This document shows, piece by piece, positions 45,658 to 54,256 of a stretch of DNA of 64,000 nucleotides. Below the pieces are notes generated by a model, which searched no databases, was not told where the DNA came from, and saw nothing but the letters and a program-made list of their open reading frames with translations. Source of the DNA: JAGVSR01 sp963750715 (GTDB lineage: Bacteria > Pseudomonadota > Alphaproteobacteria > Rhizobiales > Hyphomicrobiaceae); NCBI GenBank assembly GCA_963750715.1, contig CAVVRP010000012.1, positions 62,001-126,000 on the forward strand, given 5' to 3'. Positions within the stretch are counted from its first letter, which is position 1. Each line of letters begins with the position of its first letter. Position numbers and translations under genes: made by a program.

Positions 45658-45734
45658 GGCCCCGTAGCTCAGTTGGATAGAGCACTCGCCTTCTAAGCGA
45701 GTGGCCGCTGGTTCGAATCCAGCCGGGGTCGCCA
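45658..45734 (+). tRNA. tRNA-Arg (anticodon TCT)
   Basis: A complete 77-base cloverleaf: acceptor GGCCCCG/CGGGGTC, anticodon stem CTCGC/GCGAG with loop CTTCTAA, T arm GCTGG/CCAGC with loop TTCGAAT, and an encoded CCA at 45732-45734. Confidence 0.95.
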
Positions 45735-46024
45735 ACTCCCTTTTAATCCGGGAACACTGTCTGGGGGGCGGCGTGGCAGATGGCCGATGGATGGGTGTGA
45801 TGGCCGCAACAAACTTTCCTCGCAAACTGTTATTGGCCGAGGAACCTGACGTTAAGTGGGGCTGGCGACCGTAATGATCAATTGCGCCAAAACGGTAAGA
45901 ACCGCTTTGTATGACCGAGTACCACCAATTCTTCGAACCAGACCTATCTTTTCTCATCGGCCTCGCGCCGCCGGTGCAACCAGCCATCGCCCGGCTATCA
46001 ATCAGTGCTCCTATTCTCTGTTCG
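45735..46024. other. intergenic region, no gene seen
   Basis: About 290 bases between tRNA-Arg and the end of the decaheme cytochrome gene. An open minus-strand frame runs through the tRNA itself and is an artefact. No repeat of the tRNA end was found here. Confidence 0.4.
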
Positions 46025-48479
46025 CTATTGAGTTGGGATTTTCGTTTTCATGATTGGCGTGATAACGCCATTCACATGATAGTTATGGCACAGTAGGCAG
46101 TCTTGACGCGCCTTGCTGCTGGTGTGGCACGTCTGGCAGAGATCCTTTTTCACCGCACCGAAATTGGACACGAAATTTTCCGGATCGCCCTGCTCGTAGC
46201 TCTTCAGATAGGGGCGGCCTTTTTCAAGGTTGTGGCAGGTCAGACAGCCTCGATTGTCCAGGATGCCGAAATGCGGCTCATGCAAGAAACTCGTGAAGCG
46301 TCCCTGTTTGCTCTCGACCGAAGGCGGCGAGAAATTGACGACCCGCCCTTTGCCCTGGATATCGTCAACGCTGTGGCATTTCGCGCATGACCCCTGAGCA
46401 TCCTTGCTCGTGAGAAAATCAAAGACCGCCGCCGCCGGGCTCGTATTGCCTTTCGGCGCTTGGGGACCGGTCAGAAAGAGCCAAGAGTAGATGAATTTGT
46501 CCTTATGGCCTGTGGGACGATAGAAAATCGCGTAATCCTGCCGGTACCAGCCGCCATATTCAGCCCAGCTCTCCGGGTCCACGTCGCTTTCAATGGTGAT
46601 CACGGGCGCAGCCGTTGTTTGAGGCTTCTCCGCCGAAGTGTTTGAGTCGGCCGGAGCATCGGCCGGCGCAGATTCAGCGCGATCTGGCTCGTCTGCTTTC
46701 CCGGCGCCCTGGTAACGAGCTTTCATTGCGCGAAGCTCTTCGTCCGTAGGGAAGAGCAGATCGTCGGATTTGTCACCTGCCTTGGCCGGAGGCTTTGCGT
46801 CAGTTGTTCCGCCGGCTGCTACTGGCTCTGCTGCCGGCCCGGCGTCCTTGAGACCTGCTCTCATCGCTTCAGGCAGCGCGCCGGCGGAGGGCGATACCTT
46901 CCTGCCATCGGGCTTGGTGTTTGGCGTATCGGTTTGTCGGCCCGCTCCTTCGGGCTGGGCTGCTACGGCCTCTTGTTCCTTGAACATCAAACACGAACCA
47001 AGAATGCGCATGATGCAAGCCGGCGGATCGCGTTTGGCTATGCTGGCTGCCTCGCTACCCGAAGCTTGTGTGTTGGGCGGCGGGGTTGCCTGACTCTCAT
47101 CCGAGCCAGACAGGTCTTCCGGCGAGCCCGATCCGGTCAATTTCGATTCCGTCGTCGCCGAGTTCGAATCGCTTTTTTCGTGTTTACCGATGATCGTTTG
47201 CTGATCACTCACGAGCGGGCCATTGGCGATTTCCTTGGCGAGGTTTGGCAGCCACTGTTGATGCGCACCGATGACCACATCGCGCGGTATGCTCGCGGTG
47301 AGATCGGCAACGAGAGGCGCACTCAGCTTGGCCCCTCTGACGATATTGAGGTCGGCGAGGATGTCGGATGCCTTGCCCGAGATCAGCGCGTGGAACAGCC
47401 GCTTGATCTCCCAGACTAGGTTCGTCACCGCCTTTATCTGGTCGTCGCTCGCATTGCTCAAGTCCTGGAGGTTGACACCGTCCACGGCCTTGACCAGAGC
47501 GCGGCCCTGGTCATTGCGACTGATCATCACCTTCATGAAAGGTGTGAGCTCGGCTTCGGACGCGTCCGGCCATTCGCCGATCGGGGCTTTCTTCTTGTTC
47601 AGCGTTTCGAGATCGAGTTCCAGGCAGGGACAGGAAGGCAATGCCTTTCGGACCGCTGACCCGCTCCTTGCCGACGATCTGATCGAGATGGCAGGTGGCG
47701 CACGTCTGCTCAAACGGCGCCACGGCCATGATCCGCTTGTCGGCGCGGCTGTTGTGACACGTCGAGCAGGTTTCGGGGATGCGCTTTGCCGGATCCTTCT
47801 TCGCCACTTCCGGGTAGTGCTTGCCGAAATGGCCGGCATGATCGTAAATGATCCGCGTACGCATATGGAATGGATAGTTGTCGAATTTCGGGTGATCACG
47901 GTCGAAACGATCGAATTTCACCACGTGACAGGAGCGGCATTGCTCGTTGGAGATCTTGCTCAGACTGAAATTTACCCCCTGATGCTCCTGGTGGCAGGTC
48001 GCGCAATAAAGACCGCGTGCGACCACGTCATGGGTCGGGAAGGCAATGCTCTGTGCGCGGGCCGATGGCGGGGCAGGTGACGCAGCGGCGATTTTCGTCA
48101 GCCGGTTGGTGCTCTGCTTCAGCACCTCGGCCGAAGCGCTGTGCGCGTTGAAGGCCGTGTCCGGCATCTTGTGGCAGGTTAGACAGGCCTTGCTGTCGGC
48201 GAGCGGATCGCCGGCGACGAGGCCGTGAACCCAGCTCAATTTGCCGCTGCCGCTCTTAGTGTGGCAGGTGCTGCAATTCTCGATCGCGCCGTGAGCGCTC
48301 GCCAGCGGGCCCGGCATCAGGAACTGCGTGCCCTTGGAGAGAAAGTGGGCCGAGGCCAGGCAGACGACGGTTACGAGCGCCAGCAGCTCAGCGACACTGT
48401 CGCGCCGGAAGCCAGGTGGAGCATGCCTCTCGGACTGCTGCGGCCGCACCGATCTGATCCATCCCGGTGGCCGCATCAC
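46025..48479 (-). pseudogene. decaheme cytochrome c, one frameshift
   Basis: Ten CxxCH motifs in one gene when a single-base shift at about 47620 is corrected (about 817 residues). An N-terminal membrane anchor (VAELLALVTVVCLASAHFL) precedes six hemes at residues 69, 99, 159, 181, 238 and 260. A roughly 330-residue linker follows, part helical and part Pro/Ser/Asp-rich and disordered. Four hemes lie at the C-terminus (CAKCH, CLTCH, CQTCH, CLLCH). It would sit on the periplasmic face. The start overlaps the cytochrome b stop by four bases, so it is in the same operon. A true frameshift would remove the last four hemes. Confidence 0.82.
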
Positions 48480-49399
48480 CAGGCCCCCGATGAAAAGGCA
48501 TAGACGACGAGGACGTGCAGCACCGTCAACACGATAAGCGCATAGGTGACTGGCACATGCACGAACAGCAAGCTCCTGGTGAGCCCGAGATAAACATGCG
48601 CGAAATCGAGCCGATCTTTCTCGACCACCAAGTTTTTGATGGCGGCAAGTTTCTCCTGACTCTGCTTGTCAACATAGCGCGACAGGTCGTCTAACTCGTC
48701 CGTCAGCTGCTTGAGCGGGCGCTGCGAGCCGATGAGATGGGCGGTGACATTGCGCGGCCCCCGGAAAAAATCCCTCAGGTGGTTGGTGTAGAGGTCCATG
48801 ATCCACGCGTCATAGGGCGGCACCGGTAAGCCAATCGCAGCGACGGCGGGATCGATCTTTGTGACGGCGGCGTGGACATCCCGGGCCAGCTCGGCGCGGC
48901 GGGTGGGGATGCGATCATAGTTGACGCGCTCGTCGATCACGCGCTTGGCCTGCAGCGACCAGGCAAGATAGGCGCCGAAAATGCCGCTCAGCGTCACCAG
49001 CACGAAACCCGCCCACAGCGCCCATTCGAAGCCGGTGTCAGGCAGTGAGAAATCCGAATGCGAGATAAAGGCGGCGATCAGCAGATAGCCGAGAAAAATA
49101 TGGATCTTCCGCCAGCGCATGACGGATTTTGGCGACAGGCTGGTTTTGATGGCGATGTGAAAGCACAGCTGCAGGCTCATGCCGCCGGCCAGCACCCAGC
49201 CGTCGAGATAGCGCGGGTCGCGGAGCCCGTTGCCATAGATCCAGACGAGCCAGAACATGCCGACGGAAAAAACTGCGATCAGAAGGCCCTGGACTGTTTG
49301 GCTGTTGAGATATCCGGACGAGCCCGGACCGCCTCCGCCGATCGAGCCGTTAGATGCGCTCTGCCCCGCCGATCTCGCGGCAGCCCCAAAATCACCCAT
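48476..49399 (-). CDS. membrane cytochrome b-like protein
   Basis: A 307-residue integral membrane protein with about five helices. His residues sit in likely heme-ligand positions: FHIAIKT and KIHIFLGYLLIAAFISHSDF in the N-terminal bundle, and FVHVPVTYALIVLTVLHVLV (two His 14 apart) in the last helix. A soluble insertion of about 130 residues lies between helices 4 and 5. The pattern recalls ferric-reductase-like or b-type quinone/cytochrome modules but matches no family I can name. The start at 49399 is chosen at MGDFGAAARS. It probably hands electrons across the inner membrane to the multiheme cytochromes. Confidence 0.75.
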   Translation of the reverse strand: MGDFGAAARSAGQSASNGSIGGGGPGSSGYLNSQTVQGLLIAVFSVGMFWLVWIYGNGLRDPRYLDGWVLAGGMSLQLCFHIAIKTSLSPKSVMRWRKIHIFLGYLLIAAFISHSDFSLPDTGFEWALWAGFVLVTLSGIFGAYLAWSLQAKRVIDERVNYDRIPTRRAELARDVHAAVTKIDPAVAAIGLPVPPYDAWIMDLYTNHLRDFFRGPRNVTAHLIGSQRPLKQLTDELDDLSRYVDKQSQEKLAAIKNLVVEKDRLDFAHVYLGLTRSLLFVHVPVTYALIVLTVLHVLVVYAFSSGAW

Positions 49400-49454
49400 C
49401 GCTATTACCCCAAACACACCTATCACGTTGTCGTCGTTGCAAGCCGGGCTGGGA

Positions 49455-50519
49455 TCAGTTGACTGCTCTGGCTGCTCTCGCCGTGCCCTTGAACTTGTCC
49501 GTTCCGGGAATGAGGCTGTCGAGCCCGGCCATTGTGCTGCCGTCATATTTCTCGGTGATGCTCACGAGCAGCTTGGCGACGCCGTCGGCAGCAGTCGTCA
49601 GAGAGCGTTCATTGTTCAGCTTCAGCCCGGCCGAATGGGCAAAGTCAACTATCATTGCGATTTCCGGCACGCTCGGCGCCGCTTTCGCCGCGGCGGCGAG
49701 CTGCTTGCGCGCCCGGTCGGCGCGCTTGGCCATCTCGAACGCATAGGCCTTTCTCACAGTCGCCTTGCCGACCGCGCGCAGTGCGGTCTCGAGTTCGACG
49801 CCGAGGCCGACGAGATAGAGCATCCTCTTGCGCGCCGCGCTGGCCGGCACGTTGTCCTTGCCCTTGGAATACCAAGTGTTGTGCCGCACCTCGCCCTGCG
49901 ACCAGGACACCAACTCGAAGGCGCTCCCGGCCCGATGGCCGCCTTTGTTCACGAGCTCCTCTTGCGGCACGACATGGCAGCTGTAGCAGTTCTTCGCCAG
50001 CTTATAGAGCGAGGTCGGTCTGATCATCCCCTTGGAGTCGGCGAGCTTCCAGCGCGCCTCCGCCTCGGCTTTGGTCTCGGTCAGCGCTGTCTTACCGCTG
50101 AACCCGCTGTGAATCTTGATCCAATCCTGCCCGGCGCTGTGGCAGGATTTGCAGGAGATGCCCGAAACGGGCTCATTCTTGTTGTTCTTCTGCTGCACCG
50201 TAAAATGACAATTCAAGCACAAGCTCTCCGACTTGATGCGCCGCACACCCATGTTTTGCGCGATTTTGTTCGCGTCAGCGTTGCGCGGCATTTCACGGAA
50301 GGTCTTGAAATGATGCGTGGCCTTTAAGGCTTCAACCTCCTGCTTGTGACATTCGGCGCAGGCATTCGACCCGACGGTCTTGGCCGGATCAGACGCAACT
50401 GCGCCGTACGCGGCAAAGCCGAAGATCATCAGCAAGCCGCACAGAAAAAGCATGGAAGAAAGCAGAGGTGCCTTGTGGCCGAACCCGATCGACGGAAGGC
50501 TATGCGCTCTGAGGACCAC
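49455..50519 (-). CDS. tetraheme cytochrome c (c554-like)
   Basis: A 354-residue protein with an N-terminal signal/anchor at about residues 19-42 and four CxxCH motifs at residues 54 (CAECH), 101 (CLNCH), 123 (CKSCH) and 178 (CYSCH). The spacing and the downstream helical C-terminus resemble the cytochrome c554 / multiheme family pfam13435. The C-terminal 150 residues have no heme. It precedes the cytochrome b gene by 55 bases on the same strand. Start is GTG at 50519; the internal ATG MLFLCGLL is too late for a good n-region. Confidence 0.85.
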   Translation of the reverse strand: MVLRAHSLPSIGFGHKAPLLSSMLFLCGLLMIFGFAAYGAVASDPAKTVGSNACAECHKQEVEALKATHHFKTFREMPRNADANKIAQNMGVRRIKSESLCLNCHFTVQQKNNKNEPVSGISCKSCHSAGQDWIKIHSGFSGKTALTETKAEAEARWKLADSKGMIRPTSLYKLAKNCYSCHVVPQEELVNKGGHRAGSAFELVSWSQGEVRHNTWYSKGKDNVPASAARKRMLYLVGLGVELETALRAVGKATVRKAYAFEMAKRADRARKQLAAAAKAAPSVPEIAMIVDFAHSAGLKLNNERSLTTAADGVAKLLVSITEKYDGSTMAGLDSLIPGTDKFKGTARAARAVN

Positions 50520-50539
50520 AATGAACTCTCACCTTTGCT

Positions 50540-51586
50540 TCAGCCACCCTGTACGCCTGAATCGGCCGTTCCCGCCGGCTGGCGGGCCATAGCGAGCCAT
50601 CCGTTGGAGCGGGTCAGAGCGCTTTCCTCGACCGTGTCGTCGGGGGTCGGCAGGAATGGATCCGCATAGCAGGCCGCGCCGATGTGAGCCGCGACCGATT
50701 TGACAGAATCGACCATCCCCGGCGCGCCGCAGGCGTAGAGAACATCCGTCGGCAACAGGGCCGGTAGATAGTCTGTCGGCCGGCCCGGTAACACCGCTTT
50801 GGTCAAGGTCTGCGGCGTGCTGCAGACAGGCACGATGTGGACATTGGGAAAGCGGGCTAGCTGCGCGAGAGCCGGGCCCATATAGAGCGACTCAATGGTG
50901 CGGCCGCCAGCGATGATCATCATCATGCGCTCCGGGTTCTCGTGCAGCGCTGCGACGGCGATCGACCAGATCGGCGCAAAGCCTGTGTTGGTTGCGACGA
51001 GAATTTTCCGAGTCTGCAGATTGGGCCGGAAATGCGCCGAGCCATAGGGCCCGGTCAGCTTCACCCGATGGCCCGGCGTGATGCGCTTGCCGAGCGATGA
51101 GGTAACACGCCCATCCGCCACGCGCCGGACATGGAACCAAACCAAGCGGCTGTTCGGATTGCCGCGCAAGGGAAGGGTGATGCTGAAAGGACGGCTCGGA
51201 AAGCCGCTGAAGCGCACCTGCGCATATTGCCCCGCATGATGGGGCAGCGCGCGGTCCGTCCTGATGCCGACTTCCATCACCTCGGGCGACAAGGGGCGCA
51301 ATGAACTCAGCACGCCTTCGACGGTGCGAACACCCGACGATTGGCCCTTCTCGATCACCGCATCGCCGACGACCCGGCACTGACAGGCATGAACGATGCC
51401 AGGCTCGGAGCCTTCGCCGCCCCGCACTTCGCCGGACACCAGCCGCACGCAGCAGGTGCCGCAGTGGCCGGCGCGGCAGTCATAGGGCAGGTCGACGCCG
51501 TTGCTCAACGCAGCGTCCAGCAGCAACTGGCCGCGGCGCGCCAGAAAGCTACGGCCATTCACAGTGATTTGGTGGCTTCTTGCCAT
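50540..51586 (-). CDS. 2Fe-2S ferredoxin--FAD/NAD(P) reductase
   Basis: A 348-residue electron-transfer flavoprotein like the reductase components of oxygenases. A plant-type 2Fe-2S domain at residues 1-90 has C37-x4-C42-x2-C45 and a distal Cys near 68. The FAD domain at about 95-195 carries RPFSIT. The NAD(P) domain has NTGFAPIWSIA and the C-terminal YACGAPGMVDSV. The last 30 residues extend beyond the usual end. It is the first gene of the minus-strand cytochrome operon. No oxygenase subunits are nearby, so its acceptor is probably the membrane cytochrome b (inference). Confidence 0.88.
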   Translation of the reverse strand: MARSHQITVNGRSFLARRGQLLLDAALSNGVDLPYDCRAGHCGTCCVRLVSGEVRGGEGSEPGIVHACQCRVVGDAVIEKGQSSGVRTVEGVLSSLRPLSPEVMEVGIRTDRALPHHAGQYAQVRFSGFPSRPFSITLPLRGNPNSRLVWFHVRRVADGRVTSSLGKRITPGHRVKLTGPYGSAHFRPNLQTRKILVATNTGFAPIWSIAVAALHENPERMMMIIAGGRTIESLYMGPALAQLARFPNVHIVPVCSTPQTLTKAVLPGRPTDYLPALLPTDVLYACGAPGMVDSVKSVAAHIGAACYADPFLPTPDDTVEESALTRSNGWLAMARQPAGTADSGVQGG

Positions 51587-52225
51587 TGTCTAATCCCGGA
51601 AGGCTTCAAAGTTCCATCCACGGCCGATCGGCGTGACCCGCTGTTCGCCGCGCTTCCCGGGATGCTCACAATAGCGAACGTTCTGGATCTGAAACACCGA
51701 CCTCTTCATTCGCTACTTCGCTACCCAGTTTTGTTAAACGCCAAAAACAGATACAAAATCCCCATTTCAGTCCTTACGTTATTGATGCGTCTTGTTTACC
51801 GACAATATCATGGTCAGACGATGACCGTTTGATGGGTGCAGATTGAAAACGTTTTTCTCGGCTCCCGCCCAAAAAACATCTCTAGATAGAGTGGCCGGAA
51901 TAAAAAGCCAGAAATTGAGCAGATGGCACGCGAGCATTCTGACGGTTGATAAGATGACAATGAATGGGCGGCTCTCTGTTAGCGCCATGGATGGATTGCC
52001 GAGCCGTTCTAGGCACTTAGCGGCCGCGGTATAGTCTGTTGCGGAGCACAGGTGGTCGCGCATTGCATTTAATTACAATTGATTATTTCGATATGCTAGA
52101 AATTGTCACGCCATTTGTCTCACCTCTTGCACTATAGACGCGGCCATATGACGGCCAATTTCCGCATATCAATTCTATTTCCAGCTTTGCAATTTCTCGC
52201 GGCGATCGCCGTTTTTGCGTGAGCG
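51587..52225. promoter_or_regulatory. divergent promoter region of the cytochrome cluster
   Basis: A 640-base AT-rich region between the two divergent operons with no gene. A perfect inverted repeat GGTCA-N5-TGACC lies at 51812-51826, a plausible operator for a GntR- or TetR-type regulator. I found no perfect FNR-type TTGAT-N4-ATCAA site. No regulator gene is linked. Confidence 0.45.
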
Positions 52226-54124
52226 ATGCAAGTGGATATGCTCCCACTGAAATTAATGAGGGCGATGGGTAAGGCGATGAAGCGATTATCCGGTGTTTCG
52301 ATGCTGACCTGTGCTTTCGCGAGCGCCTTGGTGATGCACGCACTCCTTCGTCAGAATGCTGTCGCCGGTTCCAGCGGGGCTGGGCGAACCCAACCCTCAG
52401 CACAGCCGGAGTTTATTCTCGCCGATAATAAAGGAGCGCCCGCAAAAGCCGATACCGCGAACGCCACGCCCGATGGCCACGACCGTCTGGTCAACGATGA
52501 GGCCCTCTATCCTACAGCGGCACAATGCGGTGAGTGCCACAAGCAGATTTATGACGAGTGGTCTTCGTCGAACCATGCCTATGCGTCGATCTCACCGATG
52601 TTCCACAAGTTTGAGCAGAAGTTCCAGGAGATGACTCAAGGGACGGTCGGCACCTTCTGCGTGCGCTGCCACCAGCAGGCCGGCACCCAGCTTGGCGAGA
52701 AGCGCGAAGCCCCGCTTTGGGCTCGCAGCCAGATTTCACGCGAGGGCGTAACCTGCATCACCTGCCACCGGGTCAAGGAGCAGTACGGCAAGGTCAACGG
52801 CGAGCGCCGGATCGAGCCGGGCAAGATTTTCGATCCGGTCTACGGCAGCGGAGAAAAGAGCGTCATCAAGGACATCATCGACAAAAAGGAGACTTACACG
52901 GTCGCGACCAGCGAAAAAGAGCGGGGCAACCAGATCCACAAGGGCATGATCACGAACGATCAGATCACCAAGTCGGAGTTCTGCGTAAGCTGCCACCAGG
53001 TTGCCGTCAACCTGGGGATTAAGCTGGAGATCGTCTGGGATCAGTATCGCGACAGCCCGGCACGTAAAGCCGGCGTCACCTGCCAGGACTGCCACATGGG
53101 CAAGGTCCCCGGAAAGCCCAATGGCTATGCGACCGCGCCTTCTGCCGTGGTCGGCGGCAAGGAGATCAACCCGGGACGCAAGCATGCCAATCACCGATTT
53201 ATGGGCCCGGGCTATTCGATCGCCCACCCCGGCGTCTTCCCCCACAACACGAAGGCCAAGGACATTGGCATTGAGGACTGGCTCCAGTTCGACTGGCGCG
53301 CTGGTTGGGGCACGACCGAGTTCGAGGACAAGGTCGCCGACGGCAAAATCAAGGTCAAATTTCCCAAGCGGTGGACAGATCCGCTCGACCGTGAAGAGGC
53401 GCGGCAGATCATCGACGAGAACCTCGCGAAGCTCGACGAGCGTGACAAGCTCAGAAAGCAGGTCATGGAGAACTCGAGCAAAATCGACGGTCCTTATATC
53501 GAGGGCACGCCGAGGATCGGCACGGATCTGGGGTTCTCCTACAGGATCAAGAACACCAATACGGGGCACAACCTGCCGTCCGGTTCCCTGGGTGCACAAC
53601 CGCAGCTCTGGGTAAACGTCGCCCTCGTCGATCCCGACGGCCAGAACATTTGGGAGTCGGGCTACGTCGACAGCAACGGCGACATGGCCGATCTGCACAG
53701 CCTCGATGTCGCCGCAGGCCGTATCAACACGGACCAACAGCTGGTGAACTTCCAGACCAAGTTCTTGACGACCAACGTCAAGGGCACGGACCGCGAAATG
53801 TACCTGCCGGTGAATTTCGACATCGATCCGCTGCCGCATCTGCGTCCGCCAGGGATCCCAACTACCGTTCTCAACCATCCGCCGCTGGTGCGCATGGAGA
53901 ACCACTCGCTGACGCCGCTGGGTGAGAAGGTGGCCAAGTACAAAGTGCCGGGTGACCTGATCAAGAAGCCGGGCAAGTACCAGCTCGCTTTCCGCATGCG
54001 GAGCCGTGCCGAGCCGATCTACTTCATGCGCTTCGTCGGTGCCACCAAGGCGATGGAGCAGAGCATGAACGAGCGGATCATGAACTTCCACTCCTTCGCG
54101 GTGGAGCTCGACGTGAAGGGCTAG
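52226..54124 (+). CDS. pentaheme cytochrome c with C-terminal beta domain
   Basis: A 632-residue exported protein. An N-terminal hydrophobic segment (about 26-48) precedes five CxxCH motifs at residues 101, 145, 177, 253 and 286, in the arrangement of the c554-like family. Residues 340-430 are charged and helical. The last 190 residues form a beta-rich domain (TGHNLPSGSLGAQPQLWVNV, FLTTNVKGTDREMYLPVN) that may dock to a partner. Several in-frame Met codons lie in the first 26 residues, so the start is uncertain. Its neighbour downstream is a predicted outer-membrane barrel. Confidence 0.85.
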   Translation: MQVDMLPLKLMRAMGKAMKRLSGVSMLTCAFASALVMHALLRQNAVAGSSGAGRTQPSAQPEFILADNKGAPAKADTANATPDGHDRLVNDEALYPTAAQCGECHKQIYDEWSSSNHAYASISPMFHKFEQKFQEMTQGTVGTFCVRCHQQAGTQLGEKREAPLWARSQISREGVTCITCHRVKEQYGKVNGERRIEPGKIFDPVYGSGEKSVIKDIIDKKETYTVATSEKERGNQIHKGMITNDQITKSEFCVSCHQVAVNLGIKLEIVWDQYRDSPARKAGVTCQDCHMGKVPGKPNGYATAPSAVVGGKEINPGRKHANHRFMGPGYSIAHPGVFPHNTKAKDIGIEDWLQFDWRAGWGTTEFEDKVADGKIKVKFPKRWTDPLDREEARQIIDENLAKLDERDKLRKQVMENSSKIDGPYIEGTPRIGTDLGFSYRIKNTNTGHNLPSGSLGAQPQLWVNVALVDPDGQNIWESGYVDSNGDMADLHSLDVAAGRINTDQQLVNFQTKFLTTNVKGTDREMYLPVNFDIDPLPHLRPPGIPTTVLNHPPLVRMENHSLTPLGEKVAKYKVPGDLIKKPGKYQLAFRMRSRAEPIYFMRFVGATKAMEQSMNERIMNFHSFAVELDVKG

Positions 54125-54256
54125 TGCCGAAAAGCCGAGCGTTTCGGATTGGGTACCCGCAAGGGATCCAAATATGCGGGTCCGAAGCCTCTCCGAAGAG
54201 CCTTTTGCCGACCGAGCGACCTCGCAGGATCAGAGGCACGAAGTGGGAGCTTCCGC

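Noticed and set aside
45610..45987. Open minus-strand frame of 125 codons reading through tRNA-Arg
   Set aside because: It contains the well-known translated-tRNA artefact (GFEPAATRLEGE-type) and has no independent coding evidence.
52736..54091. 451-codon minus-strand frame
   Set aside because: Antisense shadow of the pentaheme cytochrome; it has no start signal or domain.
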